From: an uncultured Hungatella sp.
Lineage (GTDB): Bacteria > Bacillota > Clostridia > Lachnospirales > Lachnospiraceae
Reading direction: 5' to 3'
NCBI GenBank assembly: GCA_910577935.1
Contig: CAJTOT010000007.1
Span: 11,902 to 75,901, forward strand
DNA length: 64,000 nucleotides
The translations under genes and the position numbers were made by a program. The notes below the pieces were generated by a model that saw nothing but the letters and a program-made list of their open reading frames with translations, was not told the origin of the DNA and did no database searches. Position 1 is the stretch's first letter, and every line of letters begins with the position of its first letter. This document shows positions 32,240-40,633 of this stretch, in pieces.

Positions 32240-34180
32240 GTGGTAGACTACAAGATTGTAGAAGAACGATGTCGAAGATATCCAATGGGACTTACGATTA
32301 CAGATAAAAAGATACATGTTTCGGTTGTATCCGCGGGAAAGGAATGCAGTCTGGTATTATATGAAAAGAGCGGGGAGGAAGAGAGAATTCCCATGAACCC
32401 GTCGCTGAGAGAAGGGGACGTGTGGAATCTGACGCTGGAAGGAAAGTGGCCCAGAGGGACGATGTATTGTTTTGAGGCAGATGGAAAATTAATGCCGGAC
32501 CCCTGCGGCAGACAGTTTACAGGCTGGGAGAAGTGGGGAGACCCGGAGAACATAAAACATGTTATGAAATCCCCTCTGTATGACGAGATATTTGACTGGG
32601 AGGGGGACAGCCTTCCCGGCATACCCTTTCACGAGATGATCATTTACCGGTGCCATGTGAGGGGCATGACCTGCCACCACTCTTCGAAGGTGCGCAATAA
32701 GGGGACTTTCAGGGCCCTTATGGATAAGCTGCCTTATATCCGCGGCCTGGGCGCCACCACCATAGAGCTGATGCCGGTCAACGAGTTTCAGGAAGTACTG
32801 GCCCAGGAGAGGGAGTGGAATCCCCGCGCCGCCGGCGGGCCGGAGCCCACGGGGCTGCTGAATTACTGGGGGTATACGGGGGGATACTATTACGCGCCCA
32901 AGGCCTCATACTCCAGCGGTCAGAAGAAGCGGCCGGTTCACGAGTTCAAAACTCTGGTGAGAGAGATTCACAGGATGGGCATGGAGGCGGTCATCGAGCT
33001 GTATTTCAGCGGGGCAGAATCCCCGGCAGCAGTGATGGACATCGTCCGGTTCTGGGTGCGGGAATACCATGTGGACGGAATTCATCTGGTGGGAACCGCG
33101 CCGGTGGAGCTTGTAGCCAGAGACCCGTATTTGAGCCGGACCAAGCTGTTTGCCACCAGCTGGGGCGGCGCGGGAGGCGGCGGGGTGAAGCATCTGGCAG
33201 AGTACCACGACGGGTTTCTCACAGATATGAGAAGGGCCTTGAAGGGCGACGAAGACCAGATACGGCCTCTGATGTTCAGGTTCGGCCACAACCCGAAAGA
33301 TTACGGGATTGTGAATTATATGGCTCATACCAACGGATTTACCATGATGGACATGGTGTCCTACGACAGGAAGCACAATAAGGAGAACCGGGAGGAGAAC
33401 CGGGACGGTAACGACTACAATTACAGCTGGAACTGCGGCATGGAGGGGATTTCAAAGAAGAAGAAGCTGATGGAGCTGCGCCGCCGCCAGATACGCAACG
33501 CCATGGTCATGGTGTTCCTGAGCCAGGGAATCCCTCTTCTGCTGGCAGGCGATGAATTCGGCAACTCCAAATCCGGCAACAACAACTCTTACTGCCAGGA
33601 CAATGAGATTTCCTGGCTGAACTGGAACCAGCAGAAAAGCAACAGGGAGATCTGCGATTTTGCCAGATTCATCATCAATTTCCGCAAAGCGCATCCGGTG
33701 TTTCATATGGAAAAAGAGGCCATGAATATGGATTATCTTGCCTGCGGCCACCCGGATGTGTCCTTCCACGGCGTGAAGGCGTGGAGGCCGGAATACGAGA
33801 ATTTTCGGAGACAGTTGGGAATTCTCTACTGCGGGGCATATGCGAAGCTGCCGGATGGGACAAGCGACGATTATTTTTATGTGATTATAAACATGCACTG
33901 GGAGCCCCATGAGTTCGGGCCGCCCAATCTTCCGAAGAACCGCCGGTGGCATGTGGCCGTGGATACGGGAAACGATGGGATCAACGGATATTATGACACC
34001 GGGGAAGAGCCTCTTTTAGAGGATCAGAGGAACTGCCGGGCAGGAGGAAGATCCATTGTGGTTCTTATAGGAAAATGCCATGAGGAGCCGGAAAGCGCCT
34101 CTAAAAAATCAGGAAAGAAAAGGACTCTGCCAATAGGGTCCCAAGAACCGAAAGAAGGAGAAGACAATGAAAAAATATGA
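32240..34180 (+). CDS. GH13-like (GlgX/isoamylase type) protein lacking catalytic residues
   Basis: A 646-residue protein with an N-terminal beta-sandwich (CBM48-like, residues about 15-120), a (beta/alpha)8 barrel of the isoamylase/GlgX type and a C-terminal beta domain. Alignment to family motifs shows that the nucleophile Asp of DGFRFD is Val284 (DGIHLV), the acid/base Glu of AEPW is Thr306 (ATSW) and the third Asp of HDGFT is Asn365 (TNGFT). A barrel end LLAGDEFGNSKSGNNNSYCQDN is well conserved. It is therefore probably a non-catalytic alpha-glucan-binding or regulatory pseudoenzyme. A GTG start with AGAGGGGG upstream is used. It overlaps glf by 14 nt. Confidence 0.82.
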   Translation: MVDYKIVEERCRRYPMGLTITDKKIHVSVVSAGKECSLVLYEKSGEEERIPMNPSLREGDVWNLTLEGKWPRGTMYCFEADGKLMPDPCGRQFTGWEKWGDPENIKHVMKSPLYDEIFDWEGDSLPGIPFHEMIIYRCHVRGMTCHHSSKVRNKGTFRALMDKLPYIRGLGATTIELMPVNEFQEVLAQEREWNPRAAGGPEPTGLLNYWGYTGGYYYAPKASYSSGQKKRPVHEFKTLVREIHRMGMEAVIELYFSGAESPAAVMDIVRFWVREYHVDGIHLVGTAPVELVARDPYLSRTKLFATSWGGAGGGGVKHLAEYHDGFLTDMRRALKGDEDQIRPLMFRFGHNPKDYGIVNYMAHTNGFTMMDMVSYDRKHNKENREENRDGNDYNYSWNCGMEGISKKKKLMELRRRQIRNAMVMVFLSQGIPLLLAGDEFGNSKSGNNNSYCQDNEISWLNWNQQKSNREICDFARFIINFRKAHPVFHMEKEAMNMDYLACGHPDVSFHGVKAWRPEYENFRRQLGILYCGAYAKLPDGTSDDYFYVIINMHWEPHEFGPPNLPKNRRWHVAVDTGNDGINGYYDTGEEPLLEDQRNCRAGGRSIVVLIGKCHEEPESASKKSGKKRTLPIGSQEPKEGEDNEKI

Positions 34181-35270
34181 TTTTGTGCTGGTTGGAAGCG
34201 GACTGTTCGCCGGAGTGTGGGCCTATCTGGCCCGGAAGCAGGGGAAAACCTGCCTTGTGGTGGAAAAGAGAGACCATATAGGCGGCAATATCTACTGTGA
34301 GGACATGGAGGGAATCCATGTACACAAGTACGGCGCCCATATTTTCCACACCAGCAACAGGGAAGTGTGGAACTTTGTCAACAGCCTTGTGGAATTCAAC
34401 CGCTACACCAACAGCCCTGTGGCCAACTACAAGGGCGAGATGTACAATATGCCTTTTAACATGAACACCTTCAGCAAGATGTGGGGAATCTCCACGCCGG
34501 AGGAGGCGAAAGCCATTATCGCCAAGCAGAAGGAGAGCGTCAAGGGAGAGCCCGGGAACCTGGAGGAGCAGGCCATCAGTTTGGTGGGCGTGGACCTGTA
34601 CAAGAAGCTGGTGAAGGGATACACGGAGAAACAGTGGGGGAGAGACTGCAAAGACCTTCCCGCATTTATCATCAAACGCCTGCCGGTGCGGTATACCTAC
34701 GACAACAATTATTTTAACGATCTCTACCAGGGAATCCCCATGGGCGGATACAATGCCATCATCGACAAGCTGTTTGAGGGGTGCGATGTCGAGACCGGGG
34801 CTGATTACTTAGAGAACAGGGAGCATTACGACAGCCTGGGAGACAAGGTTGTGTACACGGGAACCCTTGATTCTTTCTATCAGTACCGCTTTGGAAAGCT
34901 GGAGTACCGAAGCCTGAAGTTCGAGACAGAGGTGGTGGATACGGAGAATTACCAGGGAGTTGCTGTGGTGAATTACACAGACAGGGAGACGCCTTACACC
35001 AGAATCATTGAGCACAAGCATTTTGAGTTCGGCACCCAGCCCAAGACGGTGATAACCAGAGAGTACCCGGCTGACTGGGAGGAGGGCATGGAGCCCTACT
35101 ACCCGGTGAACGACCAGAGGAACCAGGAACTGTATGGGAAGTATGCGGCTCTTGCGGCTGAGGAGACAAAGGTGATCTTCGGCGGGCGCCTGGCGGAGTA
35201 CAAGTACTATGATATGGACAAGGTGATTGAGTCGGCGTTTGAGAGAGCACGGGAGTACGGGGTGCTTTAA
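34167..35270 (+). CDS. glf: UDP-galactopyranose mutase
   Basis: A 367-residue flavoenzyme that interconverts UDP-galactopyranose and UDP-galactofuranose for cell-surface glycans. The FAD-binding start YDFVLVGSGLFAG, the VEKRDHIGGNIY segment and HKYGAHIFHT are classical. The late FGGRLAEYKYYDMD is the conserved C-terminal FAD-contact region. Length is normal. The start overlaps the end of the GH13-like gene, and AGAAGGAGAAG lies upstream. No other surface polysaccharide genes are nearby. Confidence 0.95.
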   Translation: MKKYDFVLVGSGLFAGVWAYLARKQGKTCLVVEKRDHIGGNIYCEDMEGIHVHKYGAHIFHTSNREVWNFVNSLVEFNRYTNSPVANYKGEMYNMPFNMNTFSKMWGISTPEEAKAIIAKQKESVKGEPGNLEEQAISLVGVDLYKKLVKGYTEKQWGRDCKDLPAFIIKRLPVRYTYDNNYFNDLYQGIPMGGYNAIIDKLFEGCDVETGADYLENREHYDSLGDKVVYTGTLDSFYQYRFGKLEYRSLKFETEVVDTENYQGVAVVNYTDRETPYTRIIEHKHFEFGTQPKTVITREYPADWEEGMEPYYPVNDQRNQELYGKYAALAAEETKVIFGGRLAEYKYYDMDKVIESAFERAREYGVL

Positions 35271-35291
35271 GAGACGGCTGAGATATGAGAA

Positions 35292-35326
35292 AAAGCGGCT
35301 TCCGGAAGTGAATCAGAAGCCGCTTT
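35292..35326. terminator. bidirectional terminator between glf and the SIMPL gene
   Basis: AAAGCGGCTTC and GAAGCCGCTTT form a perfect 11-bp stem with a 13-nt loop between two convergent genes. The T-runs on each side are short. Confidence 0.7.
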
Positions 35327-35354
35327 CGCGATGTAAGAGGCAACATTCAGGGTG

Positions 35355-36104
35355 TTACTCAATGGCAAATTCCACCAGGACCTGAGCCTCGATGCTGACC
35401 TGTCCGGGTTCCATGACCATGTCGGCCCCCATGATCCCGCTGTTTGAACGGGCGGTGAAGGAGCTGTCGTACCGGGCGGTGTGGGAGGAGGACTGTTCCT
35501 CTACGCGGATGACGCTTCCCAGGACACAGCCGCCGGCTTCTGCCAGGACCCGGGCCTTTATTCTGGCGGATTCAACGGCCTTGGCAAGGGCTTCCTGGTA
35601 GCACTCTTCGTACCGGCTGGACAGATAGGAGACACTTTCAATGTTGTTAATGCCCCGCTCCACACAGGCGCCCAGAAGGCTTCCTGTCTGGTCTATGGTG
35701 ATATCAGACACAGTGATGGAGGCATGCATCTCGTACCCCACAGGGGTCCGCCCGGAAGAGTAGTCATAGACAGGGTTCATGCCGTAGCTGGAAGTCTGAA
35801 GAGACTCGTCGGGGATACCGGAGTCTTTCAGAAACTGAATCACTCTCCCCAAGTCTTCGTTGTTCTGCTCCTGGCAGCTCTTGGCGTCTTCTGTCTGGGT
35901 GGAGACCCCAAAGGAAATCTGCGCCATGTCCGGCGTCACCTTGACTTCTTCAGAACTGTTCACCGTGATCACATTTTGCCGGGCGCTCTCAACGCTTATC
36001 ACGTCGGGGAATTGGACTGTCTCAGCCGCTGCCGGGGCACTGCAGCCTGACAGAGCTGCTGCGCAGACGGCGGCAGCTATGTAAAATTTTCTCAGTATGT
36101 TCAT
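35355..36104 (-). CDS. SIMPL-domain (DUF541) lipoprotein
   Basis: A 249-residue exported protein. The signal sequence has a lipobox ALSGC (Cys about 19). The rest is a SIMPL/DUF541 domain: ITVNSSEEVKVTPDMAQISFGV, then LQTSSYGMNPVYDY, AKARVLAEAGG-like RIKARVLAEAGGCVLG and the C-terminal VSIEAQVLVEFAI. Such proteins are common in membranes or periplasm; their function is not established. The start at 36104 has GGGAGGTCAAG upstream. Confidence 0.88.
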   Translation of the reverse strand: MNILRKFYIAAAVCAAALSGCSAPAAAETVQFPDVISVESARQNVITVNSSEEVKVTPDMAQISFGVSTQTEDAKSCQEQNNEDLGRVIQFLKDSGIPDESLQTSSYGMNPVYDYSSGRTPVGYEMHASITVSDITIDQTGSLLGACVERGINNIESVSYLSSRYEECYQEALAKAVESARIKARVLAEAGGCVLGSVIRVEEQSSSHTARYDSSFTARSNSGIMGADMVMEPGQVSIEAQVLVEFAIE

Positions 36105-36259
36105 GATACTTGACCTCCCTTCCACAAGTATACACGAAAGTGTCCGTGAAGTCAAAAGGTTTGAGATGCCTTGACGCGGTCCTGATTTTTTTATAAAATA
36201 ATACCAAGAGAACAGCAGGTCAGGAAACCGGGTCGGTGTTTTAAGGAGGAGGGTGAAAG

Positions 36260-36514
36260 ATGATCGATCTTTCGGGAATCATGGGGATTCCGCTTTTGAA
36301 AAAGAGCCGTTTTACAGGCAGCAGCGGCTCCCTGCGCTATATTCTGGAAAAGCAGAGCAGCGAGGAGGAGGGCGACTTGCTGGCGGCGGTTTACTGGATA
36401 GGGGAAAACTGTTTTGACGCCACACCGGAGGAAGAGAAGACCAGGAAGCTGTTTCCCTTTACCCAGGAGGGGTTAGAAGAAGCCCAGGCATGGCTTAACA
36501 GCCTGCTTCGGTGA
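36260..36514 (+). CDS. hypothetical 84-residue protein upstream of the sirtuin gene
   Basis: A small soluble alpha/beta protein (MIDLSGIMGIPLLKKSRFTG at the start, GLEEAQAWLNSLL at the end). I do not recognise a family. It has a strong ribosome site (AAGGAGGAGGG) and lies 22 nt before the sirtuin gene, so both are probably co-transcribed. The sequence shows regular secondary-structure spacing and a codon pattern like its neighbours, so it is likely a real gene. Confidence 0.7.
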   Translation: MIDLSGIMGIPLLKKSRFTGSSGSLRYILEKQSSEEEGDLLAAVYWIGENCFDATPEEEKTRKLFPFTQEGLEEAQAWLNSLLR

Positions 36515-36536
36515 ATATTGAGAGGAGGGGACGGTT

Positions 36537-37253
36537 ATGACGCCGCGGGAGATTTTAAAGCAATGGATAGAAGAGAGTGACAATATCGTGTTTTTCGGCG
36601 GAGCCGGAGTGTCCACGGAGAGCGGCATACCTGATTTCAGAAGCCAGGACGGGCTGTACAGCCAGGAGTACGACTATCCGCCGGAGACTATTGTAAGCCA
36701 CAGCTTTTACATAAAGCGGCCGGAGGAGTTTTTCCGGTTTTACAAAAACAAGATGATCGCCCCTGACGCCAAACCAAACGCGGCCCACATGGCTCTTGCC
36801 GGGCTGGAGCGGCAGGGGAAGCTGAAAGCGGTGATCACTCAGAACATCGACGGGCTTCACCAGACGGCGGGAAGCAGGGAAGTGCTGGAACTTCACGGCT
36901 CCGTCCGCCGGAACTACTGTACAAGATGCGGCGCGTTTTACGGGATAGAAGCAGTGCTCGAGGCAGAAGGAGTTCCCCGGTGCAGCTGCGGCGGCTCCAT
37001 CAAGCCGGATGTGGTTTTGTATGAGGAGGGGCTGGATCAGAAGGTTCTTCAGAAAGCGGTAAGCTATATCAGAAACGCGGATGTGCTGATCATCGGCGGA
37101 ACCTCCCTGGCAGTTTATCCGGCGGCAGGCCTTATCGATTACTATGAAGGGAACAAACTGGTTCTTATCAATAAGTCAGACACCGCCAGGGACGCCCATG
37201 CCGACTTAGTGATCCGGGAACCTATAGGGCAGGTGTTTGCGGAATATCTTTGA
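36537..37253 (+). CDS. cobB: NAD-dependent protein deacylase (sirtuin)
   Basis: A 238-residue Sir2-family protein that removes acyl groups from lysines with NAD. The motifs are FFGGAGVSTESGIPDFRS (residues about 19-36), TQNIDGLHQTAG (about 100-111) with LHGS carrying the catalytic His, four zinc cysteines (CTRCG and CSCGG), GGTSLAVYPAAG and the late LVLINKSDT. It looks fully active. A GAGAGGAGGGGA ribosome site precedes the ATG. Confidence 0.94.
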   Translation: MTPREILKQWIEESDNIVFFGGAGVSTESGIPDFRSQDGLYSQEYDYPPETIVSHSFYIKRPEEFFRFYKNKMIAPDAKPNAAHMALAGLERQGKLKAVITQNIDGLHQTAGSREVLELHGSVRRNYCTRCGAFYGIEAVLEAEGVPRCSCGGSIKPDVVLYEEGLDQKVLQKAVSYIRNADVLIIGGTSLAVYPAAGLIDYYEGNKLVLINKSDTARDAHADLVIREPIGQVFAEYL

Positions 37254-37332
37254 GGAGAGAATAATGAGGAGAGAATAGTATGTACACGGCGGCAGAGAAC
37301 AGACGCGGACAGAGCGGGGGGAGGGTGACGGC

Positions 37333-37512
37333 ATGACTTTTGAAGTGGGAGATATTGTAAAATTAAAAAAACCCCATCCCTGTGGAAGTCAGGAATGGGA
37401 GATTCTGCGGGTGGGAGCGGACTTCAGGCTCAGATGCCTGGGATGTGACCATCAGATTATGGTGGAGAGGAAACTGGTGGAAAAAAACTGCAGAGGAATC
37501 CGCAAGCCCTGA
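37333..37512 (+). CDS. DUF951 family small protein
   Basis: A 59-residue protein: FEVGDIVKLKKPHPCG near the start, then WEILRVGADFRLRCLGC and ERKLVEKNCRGI. This is the full pattern of the DUF951 family, short Firmicute proteins with a few conserved cysteines, of unknown function. Two Cys pairs suggest a possible metal site. The upstream GGGGGGAGG acts as ribosome site. A small stem GACAGC/GCTGTC (37511-37527) overlaps the stop codon and may end transcription before the convergent degV-type gene. Confidence 0.85.
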   Translation: MTFEVGDIVKLKKPHPCGSQEWEILRVGADFRLRCLGCDHQIMVERKLVEKNCRGIRKP

Positions 37513-37530
37513 CAGCACCCGGCTGTCGGA

Positions 37531-38370
37531 TTACCGCTGTATATACTGAATAGCCACGCACCGAGGTCCCCCCTGGGCGACGAACACGGCGCTCAACTCC
37601 AAAATCCGGATCTCCAGCTCGGAAAATGTCCGCTCAAACATTTCTTTGATCTTCTTTGCGTCTTCCGGAGCGTTAGCGTGGGATATGTAGAGAATATGAT
37701 TCCTGTTCAGCTTTTTTTCTTTCAGATACTGGATGACGCTGTCAGCGGCAGAGGACATGGTGCGCTTGAGACTGAATTTATCCAGACGCTTTCCGTCAGA
37801 GGTCAGTTTCATGACGGGCTTCAGCTTCAGCACAGAGCCGGTGGCGGCGGCGAGAGGCGTCAGCCGTCCTCCGCGCCTTAAAAAGGAGAAATCCTGGGGA
37901 ATCAAAAAGGACTCCGTGTTCTGTGAGGCCTGTTCCAGCCAATCAAGAATCTCATGAAAGGAGCGGCCCTCTTCTTTCATCTCCTGCGCCTTCTGGACCA
38001 TGTACCTGTGAGGACCGCAGAGAGTCCGGCTGTTGAAAACCGCAATCCGGTCCTGGTGCTTTACCATCTTCCGGGCGCTGCAGGCAGTCTGGTAAGTTCC
38101 GGACAGACCGTCAGCCATAGAGATATTGATAATCTGAGAATCGGGATCAGCGTGGGCTTCGAAGGCCTCAATGACATCTCCCAGAGGCGGCTGGGAAGAA
38201 GTGGGCAGCATGCCCTGCCTGATTTTTCCATAATATTCTTCCATGTCCAGAAGAAGGTCGCGTTCATCGCTGCCTCCGATGCTGATGCGCAGCGGAACGG
38301 ACTCAAATCCGGCTGACCGGGCTTCCCTGGATGTGTAGAGAGAAGAAGAATCTGTAATAATATGTACCAT
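37531..38370 (-). CDS. DegV family fatty-acid-binding protein
   Basis: A 279-residue DegV/FakB-type protein. The start IITDSSSL, the central PTSSQPPLGDVIEAF, the INISMADGLSGTYQTA block and the SFLRRGGRLTPLAAATGSVLKLKPVM block are family signatures; the Ser/Thr near the N terminus bind the fatty-acid carboxylate. FakB proteins hand fatty acids to the kinase FakA. No fakA is nearby. Length is normal. Confidence 0.92.
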   Translation of the reverse strand: MVHIITDSSSLYTSREARSAGFESVPLRISIGGSDERDLLLDMEEYYGKIRQGMLPTSSQPPLGDVIEAFEAHADPDSQIINISMADGLSGTYQTACSARKMVKHQDRIAVFNSRTLCGPHRYMVQKAQEMKEEGRSFHEILDWLEQASQNTESFLIPQDFSFLRRGGRLTPLAAATGSVLKLKPVMKLTSDGKRLDKFSLKRTMSSAADSVIQYLKEKKLNRNHILYISHANAPEDAKKIKEMFERTFSELEIRILELSAVFVAQGGPRCVAIQYIQR

Positions 38371-38537
38371 AGTACTTCCCCCCCAATGTGGTTTTTAAAA
38401 CCATATATTAAAGTCTAATTTACTCTATAATATAAGAACAGTCAAGTGTTAATGAGACATTTTCCGACAAAGTATCTATTTTTGTGCAATTTGTTGTAAA
38501 CCTGTCTCATAAGAGTTATAATATTATTGTGATGCCA

Positions 38538-38592
38538 GGGTCAAAAGGTCATGTATGACATGCCCGCATGTCAATATATGACTTTGAGACCC
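38538..38592. repeat. repeat family element A, copy 2 (55-bp near-palindrome)
   Basis: Starts GGGTCAAAAGGTCATGTATG and ends TTTGAGACCC; the two halves pair over almost their whole length. Preceded by gtgatgcca, as in copy 3. A linker of about 90 bp follows with two more hairpins (GCCC-GACA-GGGC and GTGC-GCA-GCAC inside GGATTGT/ACAATCC). Confidence 0.88.
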
Positions 38593-38683
38593 GTAAAAAC
38601 ATGAAAAAGCAGCCCGACAGGGCGGATTTTGAATGTTTTTAGGATTGTGAGAGTGCGCAGCACGGAACAATCCGCAGGCATCA

Positions 38684-38707
38684 GGGGTCAAAATACCTTT
38701 TGACCCC
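38684..38707. repeat. repeat family element B, full hairpin copy 2
   Basis: GGGGTCAAAA and TTTTGACCCC pair perfectly around TACC. The fifth pair is T-A here and G-C in the copy at 5539-5561, a compensatory change. Flanks caatccgcaggcatca and aacatc are shared. Confidence 0.85.
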
Positions 38708-38724
38708 AACATCTTGTGATGCCA

Positions 38725-38779
38725 GGGTCAAAAGGTCATGTATGACATGCCCGCATGTCAATACATGACTTTGGGACCC
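38725..38779. repeat. repeat family element A, copy 3 (55-bp near-palindrome)
   Basis: Almost identical to copy 2 (two base differences). It ends 7 bp before the AAGGAGG ribosome site of the gene at 38802, so the hairpin would be part of that leader. Confidence 0.88.
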
Positions 38780-38801
38780 GAAAACCAAGGAGGAAATGCT
38801 G

Positions 38802-39893
38802 ATGGGGCAGTCCATTACGGATTACGGGACTTTTTTGGCAGAGGCCAGGCAGGCGGTGACAGAGCTGGAGGAGCTGCAGCACAGGGAGGCCGCGCTTTCC
38901 CAGCAGGCGAAACAGAGCCGGCGGCAGCTGGAGACGGAGAGAAAGGCGGTTTCGGACCGGGTCAGCCAGACTATAAAGCGCCGGGCGGGGGATATAGCCG
39001 CCAGTTATGATAAAGAGCTGAATAAAGGGCAGGAGCAGCTTAAAAAGGCGAAGGCGAAGCGGGAGAAAGCCAAAAGCCAGGGAATAAAGGAAAGGATTGT
39101 GGAGGAGACGGCCGTGTTCAGGGAGGAGAACAGGCAGCTGAAGCTCCAGCTGAAGACGGTTTTCCAGCAGAAACACGCGCCGGCATTTTGCAGAAGCAGC
39201 TGGTATTACTGTCTGTTTGTTCCCAGAAAGGCATGGGAATTCGGTGTGCTTCTGCTGACGGTTCTCATATGCTTTCTGGGCATTCCCTACGGAAGCTATC
39301 TGTTGATACCGGAACATAAACCTCTGCATCTGGTGGTTATCTATTTTGTGTGCATTCTTGTGTTCGGCGGCGTGTATGTCATGGTGGGCAACAGCACCAG
39401 AGAGCGGTATGGGAGCGTTATTAAAGAAGGGCGCCGGATTCGCAGTCAGCTGCACGCCAACGGAAAAAAGATCAAGAGGGTTACCAGGGAGATTAGGAGG
39501 GATAAGAACGAAGCCATCTACAATCTCCAGAAGCATGACGACGAGATAGCCCGCATCGAGCAGATGATGTCGGAGACGGCGGACAAGAAAAAAGAGGCCC
39601 TGAATACATTTGAGACGGTGACAAAGAACATTATCACCGACGAGATAACCGTCAGCAGCAGAGAAAAACTGGAGCTGCTGCAGGGTACCTGCGAGTTCCA
39701 GGAGAAAGAGCTGGAGCGGGTCAGGGAAGAGGTGAAAACCAAGAATCTTTTCATCACAGACCGTTTCGGCGCCTATCTGGAGAAAGAATTTTTGACTCCC
39801 CGGCGTCTGGACGCCCTGGCGGAGATTATGCAGAAGGGGACGGCGGCCAACTTGAGCGAGGCCATGGACGAATATAGGAAGCGTCACGCATAA
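38802..39893 (+). CDS. coiled-coil membrane protein, unknown function
   Basis: A 363-residue protein. Residues 1-115 are a charged coiled coil (many Gln/Glu/Lys/Arg). Two membrane helices follow (about residues 147-167 and 176-194), then a second long coiled coil (about 205-320) and a C-terminal segment RLDALAEIMQKGTAANLSEAMDEY. Both coiled coils are likely cytoplasmic. I recognise no family. The start is set at 38802 because AAGGAGG (38787-38793) is 8 nt upstream; the ATG at 38796 is too close to it. Confidence 0.8.
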   Translation: MGQSITDYGTFLAEARQAVTELEELQHREAALSQQAKQSRRQLETERKAVSDRVSQTIKRRAGDIAASYDKELNKGQEQLKKAKAKREKAKSQGIKERIVEETAVFREENRQLKLQLKTVFQQKHAPAFCRSSWYYCLFVPRKAWEFGVLLLTVLICFLGIPYGSYLLIPEHKPLHLVVIYFVCILVFGGVYVMVGNSTRERYGSVIKEGRRIRSQLHANGKKIKRVTREIRRDKNEAIYNLQKHDDEIARIEQMMSETADKKKEALNTFETVTKNIITDEITVSSREKLELLQGTCEFQEKELERVREEVKTKNLFITDRFGAYLEKEFLTPRRLDALAEIMQKGTAANLSEAMDEYRKRHA

Positions 39894-39962
39894 TCACCGG
39901 AAATCTGGTCTATAATAGAGTCATAACTGTTTGAAGCGTTATGAATAAAGACCAGGTGAGAC

Positions 39963-40565
39963 ATGATGAGTGTATGGAAACGAATGGCTCCCTTGAGACA
40001 GAGGGAGCTTTATTATTACGATACAAACCAGGAGTTTCAATCGGCGGAGCTGGCCGCCAGAATGTATATGATGATCCGTGAGGAGCTGGACAGAAGCGGA
40101 AAAGACCAGGTTCTTCTGCTGTGCATCGGCACGGACCGCTCCACAGGGGACAGTCTCGGGCCTCTTATCGGATATCAGCTGAGAAACCACGACCTGAAGC
40201 ATATCCGTGTGCTGGGAACCTTAAACCGGCCGGTTCACGCCATGAATCTGGAGGACACCTTAGGGCTGGTGGAGCAGTATTTTCAGGACCACGTGATTGT
40301 CGCCGTGGACGCTTCCGTGGGCATGAACGACCACATCGGCTGCATCACCCTGGGGCGGGGGGCGTTAAAGCCGGGGCTGGGAGTCAGCAAGGAGCTGCGG
40401 TCTGTGGGAGATCTGTTTATCACCGGCATCGTCAGCGGATGCGGGAGCTATGACCCGGTGATGCTTCAGAGCATCCGCCTCAGCGTCGTCATGCGTATGG
40501 CGGAGTGTATCAGCGAGAGTGTATGTCTTGTCGAAAAATTATGGGAATCCATGGCCCTAGTTTGA
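39963..40565 (+). CDS. yyaC: YyaC-type spore protease
   Basis: A 200-residue protein of the YyaC/GPR-like hydrogenase-maturation-peptidase fold. The signature CIGTDRSTGDSLGPLIG is at residues 58-74, followed by VLGTLNRPVHAMNL, VIVAVDASVG and ITLGRGALKPGLGVSKELRSVGDLFITGIV. In spore formers this family is expressed in sporulation. Its presence is good evidence for an endospore-forming organism. The neighbouring LysM protein may act in the same process. Confidence 0.9.
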   Translation: MMSVWKRMAPLRQRELYYYDTNQEFQSAELAARMYMMIREELDRSGKDQVLLLCIGTDRSTGDSLGPLIGYQLRNHDLKHIRVLGTLNRPVHAMNLEDTLGLVEQYFQDHVIVAVDASVGMNDHIGCITLGRGALKPGLGVSKELRSVGDLFITGIVSGCGSYDPVMLQSIRLSVVMRMAECISESVCLVEKLWESMALV

Positions 40566-40633
40566 CATATTTCGCCGGGAAACCATGCTATGATTCGTCT
40601 TAACGGAAAGAAGAATGATAGCGGGGTGAGCCT

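Larger units (their letters stand above)
38371..38801. other. 431-bp repeat-rich intergenic region
   Basis: It holds the divergent promoter region of the degV-type gene (AT-rich 38395-38535), then the composite repeat A-B-A (38538-38779) and the ribosome site of the next gene. Nearly the whole right half is hairpin-forming repeat DNA. Confidence 0.7.

Noticed and set aside
38736..39887. 383-codon minus-strand frame opposite the coiled-coil protein gene
   Set aside because: No ribosome site or family; the plus-strand gene has a good ribosome site and coherent coiled-coil/membrane pattern.
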